64,000 bases of DNA. Source: Dysidea avara. Taxonomy: Eukaryota > Porifera > Demospongiae > Dictyoceratida > Dysideidae. The stretch is taken from the NCBI RefSeq assembly GCF_963678975.1, contig NC_089272.1, forward strand, positions 27,653,280-27,717,279, written 5' to 3'. Shown here piece by piece: positions 24,498-35,487 of this stretch. The first letter of the stretch is position 1, and every line of letters begins with the position of its first letter. The notes beneath the pieces are model-generated. The model was given only the letters and a program-made list of their open reading frames with translations. It was not told the origin of the DNA and did no database searches. Both the position numbers and the translations under genes were made by a program.

Positions 24498-25122
24498 TTA
24501 ATGAGTGATACCCGCAATGACGTTACGATTACAAAATTTGATGTCATAATTGACAAAATGGCCGTGTTAGTGTGGGGGCATTAGAGACTTTGGCACACAG
24601 TATTCGAAATGAATTGATTTTGTAATTATTTTCTGTATGTTGTGTTGTATTCTTGTGGTTGTATCATGTGTCATGTACTATATACCATAATGTATGTGTG
24701 TTTGTAGTGTTTTTTTTTTTGTGTGTGTACTGAACCAGGGAAGAACGGCTGGGGCCGACTGGTTTTGAGTTTAAATTATAAATCAAATAAATCAATGTTG
24801 TCTGTATATTTTCATGGAACTACGAGATAATGAAGGTAAGAAGTAGTACACGTACCGTGACAGTGCAAAACGAGCTCCAACAAGGAAAGCAGACCGAAAA
24901 TTTTAAAATCGCACACAAGCTTATTTGTATTGCCTTATATACTATAAGCCTCACCTCCGCCCTTATTCGAATTTATAAACGCTATCATAGGGAAACACCA
25001 TCTCGCCCAATACTTCCATGTACAAAGTCCCCACACTACAGCGGCCATTTTTGTTTTGTGACATCACAGATAATGCACGCTACGTCAAGAAACGTAATTG
25101 CGGATATCACTCATTGTGGGAT
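24498..25122. mobile_element. element with about 85-bp terminal inverted repeats
   Basis: The left end (GAGTGATACCCGCAATGACG) and the right end read inward (GAGTGATATCCGCAATTACG) match. Inside both lie GATGTCA, AAATGGCCG and TAGTGTGGGG in the same order. The 100-residue frame at 24830-25132 runs into the right TIR and is not a gene. A T run (24710-24721) and an AATAAATCAATG end near 24790 suggest a nested retroelement tail. Confidence 0.7.
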
Positions 25123-25394
25123 GCCGGAGTGAGACTGGTAGCGTGCTGGAATACCTAGAATTAGATTAGTAAGTCAGTTTATATATAAACTTCTCATTTA
25201 GCTATTTCGTTTCGATACTTTATCAGCTTGCCCCGTCGGCACGTATACGGAATGGCCAACCGGAATTAATATCTATGATGATATGATCTTTAGTGCCATA
25301 AACTCGGCCATAAACTAAGTAGAGCTGGCCCATCTTTAATACTTAAGCATTAGCTCAGTATAATATAGCCACAGTCACTGTAGCTGAGTTGGAA

Positions 25395-25740
25395 TGTAAC
25401 GCCAACGCGATGATACACAACGACGTGTTTTCATGATCACATGCACCAAATATGCAATACCACAGTCGTTAATGTTATTATTGTTATTATCTACTTTACC
25501 AGTTAGGCACTGGAGGGTGTACACGGAAGGCTGAGCCTGTTCGAGGTGTTTACCCATAGCCTAGGAGCCTAAGCGAAAATCTTTGAGCTAAATATCCTAA
25601 AGTGAAATGGGACAAATACCTAGAAGGGCTGAAAAATAACAGTAACTACACAGGGACATGTTTTCATGATCACATGCACCAAATATGTAGTTAGTTGCAA
25701 TACCACAGTCGTTAGGCATCAATTTGCTATTGTTATCTCT
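25395..25740. repeat. direct repeat of about 105 bp (25395-25500 and 25625-25740)
   Basis: Both contain TTTTCATGATCACATGCACC and CAATACCACAGTCGTTA, separated by about 230 bp. Confidence 0.75.
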
Positions 25741-25744
25741 GCCT

Positions 25745-26465
25745 GGGGTATTTGGAAACAATGGAAATGGAAAACAGAAATGGTCATATAAATGCACCCT
25801 CGAGTAAAACCCTTGTTTAGTGGCCACCTCTTAAAGACCACCTTCTTACAAAGATCACATTGTAATTAGACCTCAAAGATGGCTAAGACCACTTCATGGT
25901 CAAAGATCACCTCTTTACAAAGACCATCTCTTCACATTGTAATAATAGCTATAGTAGGTTCCAAATATCCTACGTATGTCATGACCGCTTTATCTATACA
26001 GCTAAAAAGACCAGGCTCTTAAGGTCATCATCTCCTATGAGACCTCATTTTTTGTTGATACAGTAGGTTGTAGTGTACTAGCTACATATTTTCACTTATA
26101 TTTTTTGTATGGTACCATATCTATGCTGGTACAAACTAAGCGATGATGGTATATGACTTGAGTGAAGTGTGGACAAAGAGATGACATTGATTTGAGTCAT
26201 GAAATACATGTTTGAAGCTTACCAAATATTAACATGTAAAAAAGAGGTGGTCTTTATCAAAGGCGACCATGAAGTGGTCCTTAGCCATCTTTGAGATTAA
26301 ATTACAATGTGGTCTTTGTACAGAGGTGGTTTTTATAAGAAGGTGGTTGTTAAGAGGTGGCCACTAAACAAATGTGTTACCCTAGGGTATATTTATATGA
26401 CGATTTGACCATTTCCGTTTTCCATTTCCACTTTCCGTTTCCGGTTTCCATTTCCACTGTTTCCA
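25745..26465. mobile_element. fold-back element with about 190-bp arms
   Basis: The left arm (25745-25930) and right arm (26235-26465) are complementary: GTTTAGTGGCCACCTCTTAA and its complement, GATGGCTAAGACCACTTCAT and its complement. The ends are rich in GGAAATGG / CCATTTCC words. The spacer of about 300 bp has no ORF. It is of MITE or fold-back transposon type. Confidence 0.8.
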
Positions 26466-26594
26466 ATTGCCCCTCTGCTTGCTGCTAAGAGAGACCAGAG
26501 CTATAGTAGTGTGGTGTCCTGGATTAGATGCTCCACCAGTTTTTCTTTACTGAGGTCAGCTCGGTAACCTGCTTGCGTGGAGCCAGGTCTCATC

Positions 26595-26665
26595 GTGGCA
26601 GCCCAGTGACTGTCAGAGCACTTGACCTTGCAATATCTGAGGGTCAGGTGCTTCCATCACATTGC
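26595..26665 (+). repeat. degenerate tRNA-like sequence (SINE fragment)
   Basis: TGGCAGCCCAGTGACTGTCA and AGAGCACTTGACCTTGCAAT resemble the A box and anticodon arm of tRNA-derived SINEs. GGGTCAGGTG follows where the B box should be, but the rest of the B box is poor. It is not a functional tRNA. Confidence 0.4.
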
Positions 26666-26919
26666 AATTGATTGTTGTTTATTGTTTATATTGTTAAAAT
26701 ATGCCTACTCAGTAAAAAAATTATTTATTACAAGTTGAGCACTTGTTCAGTATGTGCTAGAGCATTCCCAGCTGCCTTTTGTATCACCCCAGCTGGGTGG
26801 AGGACGGACACTATCTACAATAACTACCTATAGGTTTCTGAGGAACAACTATTGAAGATGGGTGTGCTGGCTTTTTACTGGTTCAGCAAAACTGATGTAC
26901 ACAAAAATCACCTGGCCAA

Positions 26920-27995
26920 CTGTACAAAGCCACCCACCACAGTATCACTACTTTCAGGTCCTTACCAAATACAGAAATTATCATTCAAGCTTGTTGTGAC
27001 AACACCCAGAACAGGTTGCTTTTAGAAGTAGCCTTGTTTAGTTTGAGGATTAATTGCTGTGGTGCATGCATGGTACTCTTACGATTAAAATTGGTTTTGT
27101 AAAATCTGGTTGTATAAATTTATAGCTATATGGGGGCATCATGTGCGATCACGTTACCTACCAAGTTTATTTGACTACTGGAAAGATGTCTGGTTTATGT
27201 ATCAGAGTCAGCAGTAAGGCCAACATTTATTAATTCATTGTTTCCTATCCCCAAAAGAACATTCAACTAGTGCCAGGTGGGTGGTTATCACAAAAAAAAA
27301 TTTTTTTTTTTTTGAAAATCGTCAAAAACACTGCAAAAACAAGCATCAGATAGCCAGCTGGCTGCCTCAGTGAGAGAAATGGACCATAGTCTGTAGGGTC
27401 AAGCAACTTGCAAAATGCTTGTAAAACTCCAATAAACAATCATACTTGTGTGCTAAGATATGCTAGCTTTATAGACAAATGCTGGAGGCATACAAATTAC
27501 AAATATTTCTAATTATTTAAATGCCAATTACTATAATAAGTACCAATACGGGTGACAAAACTGGATGCGGGTGGGTGACAGGAAACAAGGTATTAAATTA
27601 GCAAATATTGGCCGAATTTCTGAAGGTTGGGCTCCATAGAAACCAGATGGATTTTACAGATAAAATTGTACTTGAATAGTTTTGAGATAAATATTTCAAG
27701 CCATATACGTAGCTAACTCATCAGAATGGGTACCATGCGTGCACCTAAGCTTCAAAATGGATGGGGACAACAATTGAATCATACATGTATATAGTAATTA
27801 TTATAGATAAATTATAGAGTTATGGTGGCTCTTTACTAGCTGTAATGTAGCAAACTTAACACAGAGGTTGTCTGGCGATCTGTGCAAAACCATCCACCCT
27901 TGTATCACCACTTTGATCCAGCCAGGACCTTAGCTACAGAGGCCAGAAATCATCATTCAGGTTCGTCACAGTACCCAGAGCAGGTGTTGCTCAAT
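26920..27995. repeat. diverged direct repeat (26920-27030 and 27880-27990)
   Basis: Both blocks share CCACC..GTATCAC.ACTTT, AGGWCCTTA and CACCCAGAACAGGTTGCT-like words, about 960 bp apart. The stretch between shows no gene; a short A9/T14 run is at 27292-27314. Confidence 0.55.
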
Positions 27996-28261
27996 ACATC
28001 TCCATGGAATACTGAAGCACAAAACTAATAGTTTAGTAATGAATGAAAAAGCATACAGCTAGCTTGGTTTACCAGCATGTCAGTGTGTTAGCAACAGCTG
28101 TCAGTTGCAATGTCGTAGCTTGTTCAATCATAATGTAGACAGAGCCATGCATGGTCCACAGAAAGATCTATTGTTCAATCCAATGCATGTGCATGAGTAC
28201 TACGAGTGGCCAGCAACCAATGGTGATCAGTTGTAAAGTTATAATCATAATACTCTCTGTA

Positions 28262-28515
28262 AAAATGTACATTTTTGAGGAATTCTAATAAAATGCACAT
28301 AGAGTGTTCTAGAACAATCTAGGAAGATCTACAAAATTATAAACTTATACTATTAAGTAGCTGGAATTTTCAGAAGTGAACAGCAGTGATACAGTCCATA
28401 GCAGTGGCTCAGCAATTAAGTACTTGATTGTTCAGTATGGAGGTCCCTAGTTCAAATCTGGTAAGTTTTTCATTTTTACCCTGTGGTGACTGTTCTATTA
28501 GAGTATCTTGTCTCA
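28262..28515 (+). repeat. tRNA-containing SINE-like unit, relative of 63240-63545
   Basis: The unit has a 5' block (TTCTAATAAAATGCACATAG..GTTCTAGAA..AATCTAG). A tRNA-like middle follows with A box AGTGGCTCAGCAATTAAG (about 28404) and B box AGTTCAAATCTGG (28450). The 3' end is TGACTGTTCTATTAGAGTAT (28489-28508). The same order is seen at 63240-63545. It is not a tRNA gene because no acceptor stem closes it. Confidence 0.6.
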
Positions 28516-28639
28516 GTGATTTACAATTGTTTGGGATTTGTCTTGTAGCTTTGTAACTGTTTCTTCTTTATTTTTCAGCAAAAGGCAATGCTATTGTATG
28601 ATGGCTAGGCTATGCACACAACAAATTTCAAGTAATACC

Positions 28640-29100
28640 CATGTGCTGTTTACCCTGTAGCCATGACAGAATTTTGATCTTTCAAAGCGAATAAACATTC
28701 ATAGCACCATAGACACTTATCAGATTGCAAACTTGGCATGTAAATTCACCTTTACATGCTCTTTATCTGTACCACATTTCAAGGTAATTATTGAATCACA
28801 TTAATTTTTATAACATTTTACAAGGTGTGCGAAACAAATACTCTAGGCCCCCTACACCCCTTAATACTTATGAAACAAAATCTGAAAATGTTATTCCTAT
28901 AACCTGTTTACTTTGTGCCATGACAAAAGTTTGATCTCTTTTTACATGAATAAATATTCATAGCACTGTGGATATTTGTTAGATTCATTGCATACTTATA
29001 CTAGTTCATGAATTCACCTTGTGCTCTTTATCTGTACCAAATTTCAATGTAATGGAATCACACGTTTGCATTTTATGTCAACGTTTGTAAAGTATATGAA
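28640..29100. repeat. two tandem diverged modules like the retroelement 5' leader
   Basis: Two direct copies (about 28640-28830 and 28895-29095) share ACCCTGTAGCCATGACA-like, AGCGAATAAACATTCATAGC-like and CTCTTTATCTGTACCA words. The same theme (TACCCTGTAGGCGTGACAAC, CAAGCGAATAATCGGTCATA) is found at 52185-52270 in the leader of the RT element. This places retroelement-derived sequence about 250 bp upstream of the acyltransferase ATG. Confidence 0.55.
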
Positions 29101-29346
29101 AAGACTAATCTAGACCCTTGTAGACCCCTTAGGACAGGCCATAAGACAATCTTATGTTTCATGGATACTACTTTACTAAACTAAAAAATAACGTTATCTC
29201 TTAAAAGTGTGCTAATATGGTTGTAGACTCTTTGATATTGTACAAGCAGTAATAGGTCCAGCAGCAGAGAGTTGCATATTAGTAATGCATATTGTACTGA
29301 CAACATTAACTTTAAGCATATACATGTACTGTGTTTGTGTGCAGTG

Positions 29347-31428
29347 ATGATGCTGACAACACGGATACATCTACTGATCCTATTTTTCATATTAATGAAT
29401 TACATTTCAGTCGATGCTTTACAACAGAAATTTCCATCTACTATTGATGTGAGCAGTAACTGTCAAGCAACAATTCAGAGGCTGTCAACACTACAATCAA
29501 TCCATCCCCAGTTAATGGCTCAGTATTGGGACTCCTGGGGTAAACCAAGTGATGGTATAGTATATGGTCACACTACCTTTCTTGGTTACTATGATGAGTG
29601 TATGGATTTGAAGAACACACCAGTGGGTGAAACAAACTATTGTATATATACAATGCAAATGAATATCACTACATTTTATAACCCATCAGAGTATCAAGAT
29701 GAAGTGTGCTATTCTTCAGACTGTCCTGTACCAATAAATACTAGTGTGTCCAGTAACATTCAGGTTGGAGTGTGTTATCCTTCAACATGTTCTCCAAATG
29801 AATTTGCATTAGTGTTGTCAAGGATGAATATTATCAGTGTTACTAGCATGACTGTTAATCCATTTAGTAATAGTACACAAACTGTTACTATACAGTTAAC
29901 CAATACTGGTGATTCCCCTACATTCTGTCCGCAAACTGATGTGGAGTTTGATATGGGAGCAGTAACACTTGTGGTGTTTTGTGGAGCCCTAGTTGGGCTT
30001 GTAATACTGGGAACTTGTTTGGATATTATATGGCGGTTGCTATTCTCATATGATTCAGGAAATATTAATAAGAAAGATGATGACAAAGAAATTAGCATAA
30101 GTTTAAGTTTTATTCTGGCTTTTTCTTTGTATAAGACAGTTCCTGACCTTCTCTCTACAAAGCAGTCTCCCTCCTCAATTAAAGCAGTGAACTCCTTAAA
30201 ATTGTTTTCCAACTATTGTATTATTGGATCTCATGTCTACATTGTCTTTGCATATTTTCATGTACAATTGAGTCAAAATACACCACAGTATTTGGATACT
30301 AATATTTTCCCTTCTAGAGTGTTCAATCAGTTTTTTATGAACACGACATTTGCTGTTGATACTTTCTTTGTTGTGAGTGCCACACTGTCATCCTATCTGA
30401 CATTTAAGGACATCCAGAAACACAAAAGATTTAGAGTAATATACTTTTACCTTCACCGATATTTTCGACTGGCACCATTGCTTTATCTAGCTACATTTGT
30501 GCATTTCAAACTGCTAGTACATTTTTCACAAGGTCCATTATGGCATTCACCCAATTTTGTTAGTTGTCAATCCAACTGGTGGTATAATTTACTTTTCATT
30601 AGCAACTTACTTCCTGTTGACGATATGTGCCTAGTTCCTACATGGTTTCTGGGTGCTAACATGCAGCTGTTTATTATATCCCCGATATTCATATTAAGTT
30701 TATATTATGCACCGCTTGCAGGACTGGTTATTATTACTTTGTGCATGGCTGGAAGTACAATTGCCATTGGAGTTGTATCTATCAAAAATGGCTACTGGGC
30801 ATCCATTTATATGAGACCGCATTATGAAGTTCAGTTTCAATGGTTGCACGATCAGGTTCACTTCAGACTTCCTCCTTATTTAACTGGCATTATTTTGGGT
30901 TACATTCTCTACAAGAAATACAGCATTGATGATCTACCAGTTAGAAAGTCCGTAAGGCATCTTATATGTATGGCATTGTGGTTTGTGGCAATGTACTTGT
31001 TGAAGGTTACTATGTTTGGAACACTTGAGGACATGCGTGGCACCCAACATTTCACGGAATGGGAGAATGCAATATTCCTAATGTTTTCAGGATTGGCTTG
31101 GAGTATTGGCATCTCCATTATTATCTTTTTCTGTAACACTGGCTATGGAGGAGTAGTGAACAGTGTTCTCTCTTGGCCTGGATGGGATCCACTAATCAGG
31201 TTATCTTATGGAGTGTACTTGTTCCATGTTATCATCATTGTATATGTTGCCGGAACACTCCAGTCAAGTTTGATATTCACAGACACTGTGTTTAACATGT
31301 TGTGGGTATTTATTATGGCAGTTTCCTATGGCTTTTCTATACTGCTATATCTGGTTGTTGAAATACCTAAGACTAAAGTGGTATCACTTTGCTTTAACCT
31401 AGCTGGAATAAACCCTCGCCACATATGA
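29347..31428 (+). CDS. NRF-6-like membrane acyltransferase (acyltransferase-3 family)
   Basis: This is an intact single-exon frame of 693 residues from the chosen ATG. I took the ATG at 29347 because it starts directly with a signal peptide (residues 1 to about 24, MMLTTRIHLLILFFILMNYI); the frame opens 25 codons earlier at 29272. A T-rich tract ending CAG at 29343 may be an acceptor of a 5'-UTR intron. Residues 25 to about 200 form a Cys-containing NRF-type extracellular domain. From about 203 there are some ten to eleven membrane segments of the acyltransferase-3 fold. Signature stretches are FAVDTFFVVSATLSSYL (about 335-351), the basic YLHRYFRLAPL loop (about 367), TWFLGANMQLFIISP (about 431), and WPGWDPLIRLSYGVYLFH (about 611-628). 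Proteins of this family, named after worm nose-resistant-to-fluoxetine genes, are membrane proteins thought to move acyl groups or lipids; the substrate here is unknown. A decayed copy lies at 9191-10893. Confidence 0.93.
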   Translation: MMLTTRIHLLILFFILMNYISVDALQQKFPSTIDVSSNCQATIQRLSTLQSIHPQLMAQYWDSWGKPSDGIVYGHTTFLGYYDECMDLKNTPVGETNYCIYTMQMNITTFYNPSEYQDEVCYSSDCPVPINTSVSSNIQVGVCYPSTCSPNEFALVLSRMNIISVTSMTVNPFSNSTQTVTIQLTNTGDSPTFCPQTDVEFDMGAVTLVVFCGALVGLVILGTCLDIIWRLLFSYDSGNINKKDDDKEISISLSFILAFSLYKTVPDLLSTKQSPSSIKAVNSLKLFSNYCIIGSHVYIVFAYFHVQLSQNTPQYLDTNIFPSRVFNQFFMNTTFAVDTFFVVSATLSSYLTFKDIQKHKRFRVIYFYLHRYFRLAPLLYLATFVHFKLLVHFSQGPLWHSPNFVSCQSNWWYNLLFISNLLPVDDMCLVPTWFLGANMQLFIISPIFILSLYYAPLAGLVIITLCMAGSTIAIGVVSIKNGYWASIYMRPHYEVQFQWLHDQVHFRLPPYLTGIILGYILYKKYSIDDLPVRKSVRHLICMALWFVAMYLLKVTMFGTLEDMRGTQHFTEWENAIFLMFSGLAWSIGISIIIFFCNTGYGGVVNSVLSWPGWDPLIRLSYGVYLFHVIIIVYVAGTLQSSLIFTDTVFNMLWVFIMAVSYGFSILLYLVVEIPKTKVVSLCFNLAGINPRHI

Positions 31429-32421
31429 CTGCAGACACTAGAAAACAGAAACATTTTAATTAGAGTAGTACTGCAGCTGTTAATCATAATATTTGTTCAG
31501 GCGGCTTGTTTATAGTCATTATATACTGTATGTTAAACTTGGTCAACATGACGTCTTTAGTTATTCTCAATGTTTACTTATCCATAGAATCCATACATCT
31601 GTAAAAATTATATTCATATGTTCTTCTACACAACTATAGCTATCTCACATCTGTTTTCTTAGTAAATGTAATTCATTATATAATTATAATTTTTCCATGT
31701 GGGTACTTCCATTTCAATCATTATGGGTTATACATACACCCCAGTACATGTAGGTACTATATGTTCTACATGCAGTAATTTTGTACTGTATGTACATATA
31801 ATGTACTTGTGTGTATGGGAATACACTCCTAACAAAGTGAAAACATAATTCAGATTGATTCTTCACCTAGGAGTGTGCTTAACTAAACATACACAATGTG
31901 TACTCCATAATAGTAACCTCAAGTTGAGGATCAGTTAGTTGATACAGAATAACCAAGTTAATTCCCTGAAATATAATAGATATGTTACAAATGGCTATAT
32001 AATGACTGGCAACTTAAAGTGTTACCACTACAAAGCTTAAGTATGCAATAACAAGATGTAACAGATCATTATGTCATCAACCGTATAATTGTTATGGCAT
32101 CATGAGGTTAACAGTTAATCAGTAACTATGCACATCAAAGTGTTAACCATGTCATCACATACGCAGATGAAAAATAGCATTCATGGCATCCACTACCTTG
32201 AATTTGTTTAATGATAAACTTGAGTAATTGCTCTAAAGGAGTAAATGGAAAATTATCGATGGTCTGGTCACAAAAGGAATGTGCCTTAGTAGCTTATAAC
32301 AAGATCCTGAGCTGTGCTATATTGGTGTTAGTACATTAGCCACTGTAAGGAAAAATTATTTCAGGAAATTGTTTAGTAAAACATTTGGAAACTATGGCCT
32401 TTAATAATTTCTTCCTGTGGA
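31429..32421. other. 3' flank of the acyltransferase gene
   Basis: It should contain the 3' UTR. I saw no textbook AATAAA close to the stop codon and no other gene. Confidence 0.4.
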
Positions 32422-32780
32422 TAAGCACCAGCCTGTTGTGTTTATGCTGTATTGCACAAAAATTTAACCTATTGTGCTCAATATTAATTCCTTTTATTCG
32501 TATTAAAAAATCCTCACTTTCTGGTTAAATATTTATATATATATATATCTGTCGGCAACTGTTAAGAGTAATAATAAATAGAAAATTATACATTTGGTAG
32601 TTCTACATTGTTACGAACTATACTGGAGTCATCAATTTTTTAATCCATGACAGGCATTTTCACAAGCAATATCAACTTTATTCTACCTATTATGCTTAGC
32701 GTTATGCTTGATGCTGCTTCAGTGCATCTATATACTGTAATTATGCTCAAAATTGTGCCAGCATTATAGGCTGGTGCCTA
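32422..32780. mobile_element. MITE with AGCACCAGCCT ends
   Basis: The left end AAGCACCAGCCTGTTGTG and the right end read inward AGGCACCAGCCTATAATG match. The interior words (ATTATGCT, TGTGCTCAAT) resemble the MITE at 3969-4366, so the families may be related. Confidence 0.65.
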
Positions 32781-33121
32781 GCTGTATTCCTATTATTCAC
32801 ACTGAATTCCGATTGTTTGTCAATGGCTAGACAAATCCAGAAGCAGCTCAGCAAAGTGTACCTTTGTAATGTTGTGGTTTGGGTTCTAGTGTGTGCTGCT
32901 TGGAAGGGAGGAGAGGTTAAAATCAGTGTGAAATCTCTTATTGTGGACATTGGAGGACACTTACATAATCCAGATCATTATGTACTTTGTCAAGGCAAAC
33001 ATTTTTTAGTGCATAAACTGACCTGACATTTCATGTGTGCTGTAGTCAATGCGTTCAACCCATGATTGATTAAAGAAAAAGGTGAATACCAAAGTGTCCC
33101 AATCTTTTATTCATATTCTAC

Positions 33122-33790
33122 ATATGTGACTGAATTTGACAAAACAAGGCTTCTACGCACAAAGCTTTGTTAGGAGATATGGCGATTTCAAGGAATCATT
33201 GTGTAATAACTTCCCAGTGCCTACAGCTGTGCAAACAAAATTTGCACCAATTGTTCGTCTGTTCACTAGCTATCACTGAGTGGGTGTATACATTTCTGAT
33301 ACCCAAAATTTGCCCTGTTTTGGGCAGCTTTTTTCGAGCGGGTAATAATATCACAGGTGGTAGTAATAGGGTGGGAGGGTGGGGGAAGTAATAGGGTGGG
33401 AGGGTGGGGGTGGACGGTGGTCTTAATATAGGGGTATCAGTAAAATGAAGTATGAAGACGATTGGAATTCAGAGGCCAAGTTTGAGCTCTCCATGGCCCT
33501 CAAATTACTCCAAATTGACTGGAAACACTATTGGCGAGCTCTCTGTGAAGTCCCAGCTCACTACACACCATTATCACAAAGCCATGGCCATTCAATGGCG
33601 CCAATCTCCCACTCGTGGCTTTGACAGGGTCGGAAGAAAGCTGCTAAAGAAACCAGACTTGCCAGTGCTGAAGGAAGTACAGTGTGAAATATGATAGTGT
33701 ATTAGACCAGCAATCCATTTCTGGTAAAATCGTAAGTTTGATTTTGTGAGTGTGGAAGCCTTGTTGTATGAAATCCGGTCACATATACAG
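33122..33790. mobile_element. MITE-like element with TATGTGACTGAATTT ends
   Basis: The left end is CATATGTGACTGAATTTGAC. The right end read inward begins TATGTGACCGGATTTCATAC and continues into AAGGCTTCCACA. The ends match the 240-bp element at 18753-18994; here about 590 bp lie between them, including a G-rich repeat. Frames at 33167-33694 are not supported as genes. Confidence 0.65.
33363..33416 (+). repeat. G-rich tandem repeat, potential G-quadruplex
   Basis: GGGTGGGAGGGTGGGGG occurs twice in direct repeat, separated by about ten bases. Each unit alone has four runs of three or more G with one-base loops. This fits a G-quadruplex pattern; function is not shown. Confidence 0.8.
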
Positions 33791-33922
33791 CCTGTACCTA
33801 GTACTTCTCCATTAAACAAGATATTATAAGTTTCGCTGTTTTGTGGTACCATCCCCACATCACAAAAACAATTATTCAGTGCTGAACGGGGGGTCCGCCA
33901 CTTTCTCGAAGGGCGTACGAGA

Positions 33923-34035
33923 TTTCGAAATCACAGTGATTTCTCTGAAATCAATGATTTCAGTTGTGATTTCATGATTTCAGTTGTGATTTCGTGATTT
34001 CAATTTTGATTTCATGATTTCCGTGATTTCACCAT
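33923..34035. repeat. subterminal GATTTCA repeats of the hAT-like element
   Basis: There are eight or more copies of TGATTTC in spaced tandem order. A second cluster lies near the other end (36362-36416). Clusters of short subterminal repeats are known transposase-binding regions in hAT elements; that role here is inferred. Confidence 0.7.
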
Positions 34036-34376
34036 GGTTGACTCTCATGGAGCTAGAATAGGTCCAGAGGCTTCGTCATCAGTAAACTGGATGGTAAAAG
34101 TTATATTATCATTTATAGAGTCTAGTTGGGAAGCAAAGATGCTGGGGCCATGCATAGCCGGCTGGCTGAGATGATTCCAGGCCGAGTTCCAGGCACCAGT
34201 CGCGGCACCAGTAGTGGTGATGGTTCGTGGTTGTGGTCGTACGGTAGTGCTAACAGGCAAGCTAACAGTGTAAAAAGGCTGTCTAAAAATGGATTTAATA
34301 TGCTAGAAGCCGTCCCAGAACTTCGTGCATAAGCTATATTCTAACAAGGGTGAAAAATAATAGGCGTGGATGAAGG

Positions 34377-34625
34377 ATGCCGCATTGGCCTGGTTATATA
34401 GCTAGCATTTTAATGAGATTTTTTTTACGAGGCAATCCACAACTTCTCTGGCCTATCAATACCATTGTCCTCTTAGCCACACAATGTTCAACTAGACACC
34501 ACTACCCTTACCACTTCATCCAGGTACATAGCTACATGGACTGGCATTCCTTCTTTCCAAGAACTGTCATTGACTGGAATAATTTGCCAATTTCAGTAAT
34601 TGAGTCAGAAAGCATTAGCATATAG
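34377..34625 (+). pseudogene. C-terminal fragment of a non-LTR (CR1/L2/RTE-like) reverse transcriptase
   Basis: The 82-codon frame ends with HSFFPRTVIDWNNLP and a short acidic-hydrophobic tail. This is the hallmark end of many animal LINE polyproteins (..YSFFPRTIRLWNSLP..). The catalytic part is absent, so this is a truncated copy nested in the hAT-like element. Confidence 0.7.
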
Positions 34626-35321
34626 TTACTATATACTTGTGCTGTAAAGTAAAAATGGTATAGCCAGCATTGCCTTTACTGATAGATATAATTAAGCAGT
34701 ACTGTTGTTATCTTGTGTAATTTTTTTCCTTGGAACATTACTCACTCCTTGGCACATCGGCATGCCCAGTAGTATAATAATAAAAGTAGCTGATGGTGAT
34801 GCATGTAATTAATTAAGTATATTGGAATTGGCCATGGGTACTATTACATACATGGTTATGTGTCACCCGTGGGTCGGACCGTCCACATGATTTCAGTTAC
34901 ACTTTTATCACTGAGTCATGATGAATTTTAAAACAGTATCTTTGGTAGGTAGATAGACTTGGACTCAATCAGTAATGATTAGGTAAGTGTTCTCATACAC
35001 TCAGCAAAATTTATGTGTTATACACTGTTAGCTCCGTTATCATACACACTGTTAGCTGCGTTATCAGTTCTTCAGATAATATAATGCTAACCAGTATGAT
35101 GAATTGACAGCAATGAATATACCTGCAAAATTTAGCAGAACTTATAAACCTTATACAGCACAATGATTGTATTCATAAATAGCTATTAGCAAGAAATAAG
35201 AATGTATACCTCATCTGAACAATATGTGATTTAATCTGCATGAAGCTGACTTATGCAGAAAGATAGCTACTTGTATATACTACCTACCAGTTTGATAATA
35301 CACAATAAATTATATCGCACC

Positions 35322-35487
35322 TGAAAGTTGACATGAACAATAACTCTGCTAACATCAGTAACATGCACATCCCTTCCTTCACAATGGTATTGGAAACTGG
35401 AATGACGCTCTGTTAACAAACCTGATCTCATTTCATATTGACTAACAACCACAGTGGCAGGAAACACTCTAGTACACAGTCGACTGA
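35322..35487 (-). CDS. exon-like frame inside the hAT-like element
   Basis: On the minus strand a frame reading RVFPATVVVSQYEMRSG and ending HVNFQ runs from an AG near 35488 to CAG|GTGCGA at about 35322. It looks beta-rich and protein-like. No neighbouring exon was found. It could be a captured exon or chance. Confidence 0.2.

Noticed and set aside
24830..25132. 100-residue frame as a gene
   Set aside because: It runs through the interior and into the right terminal inverted repeat of a mobile element.
28395..28465. functional tRNA gene
   Set aside because: A and B boxes are present but no acceptor stem or proper anticodon arm; the order with flanking blocks is shared with 63240-63545, so it is a SINE-like repeat.
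29775..30212. 145-residue minus-strand frame opposite the acyltransferase
   Set aside because: It is the antisense shadow of a strong plus-strand gene with recognisable motifs.
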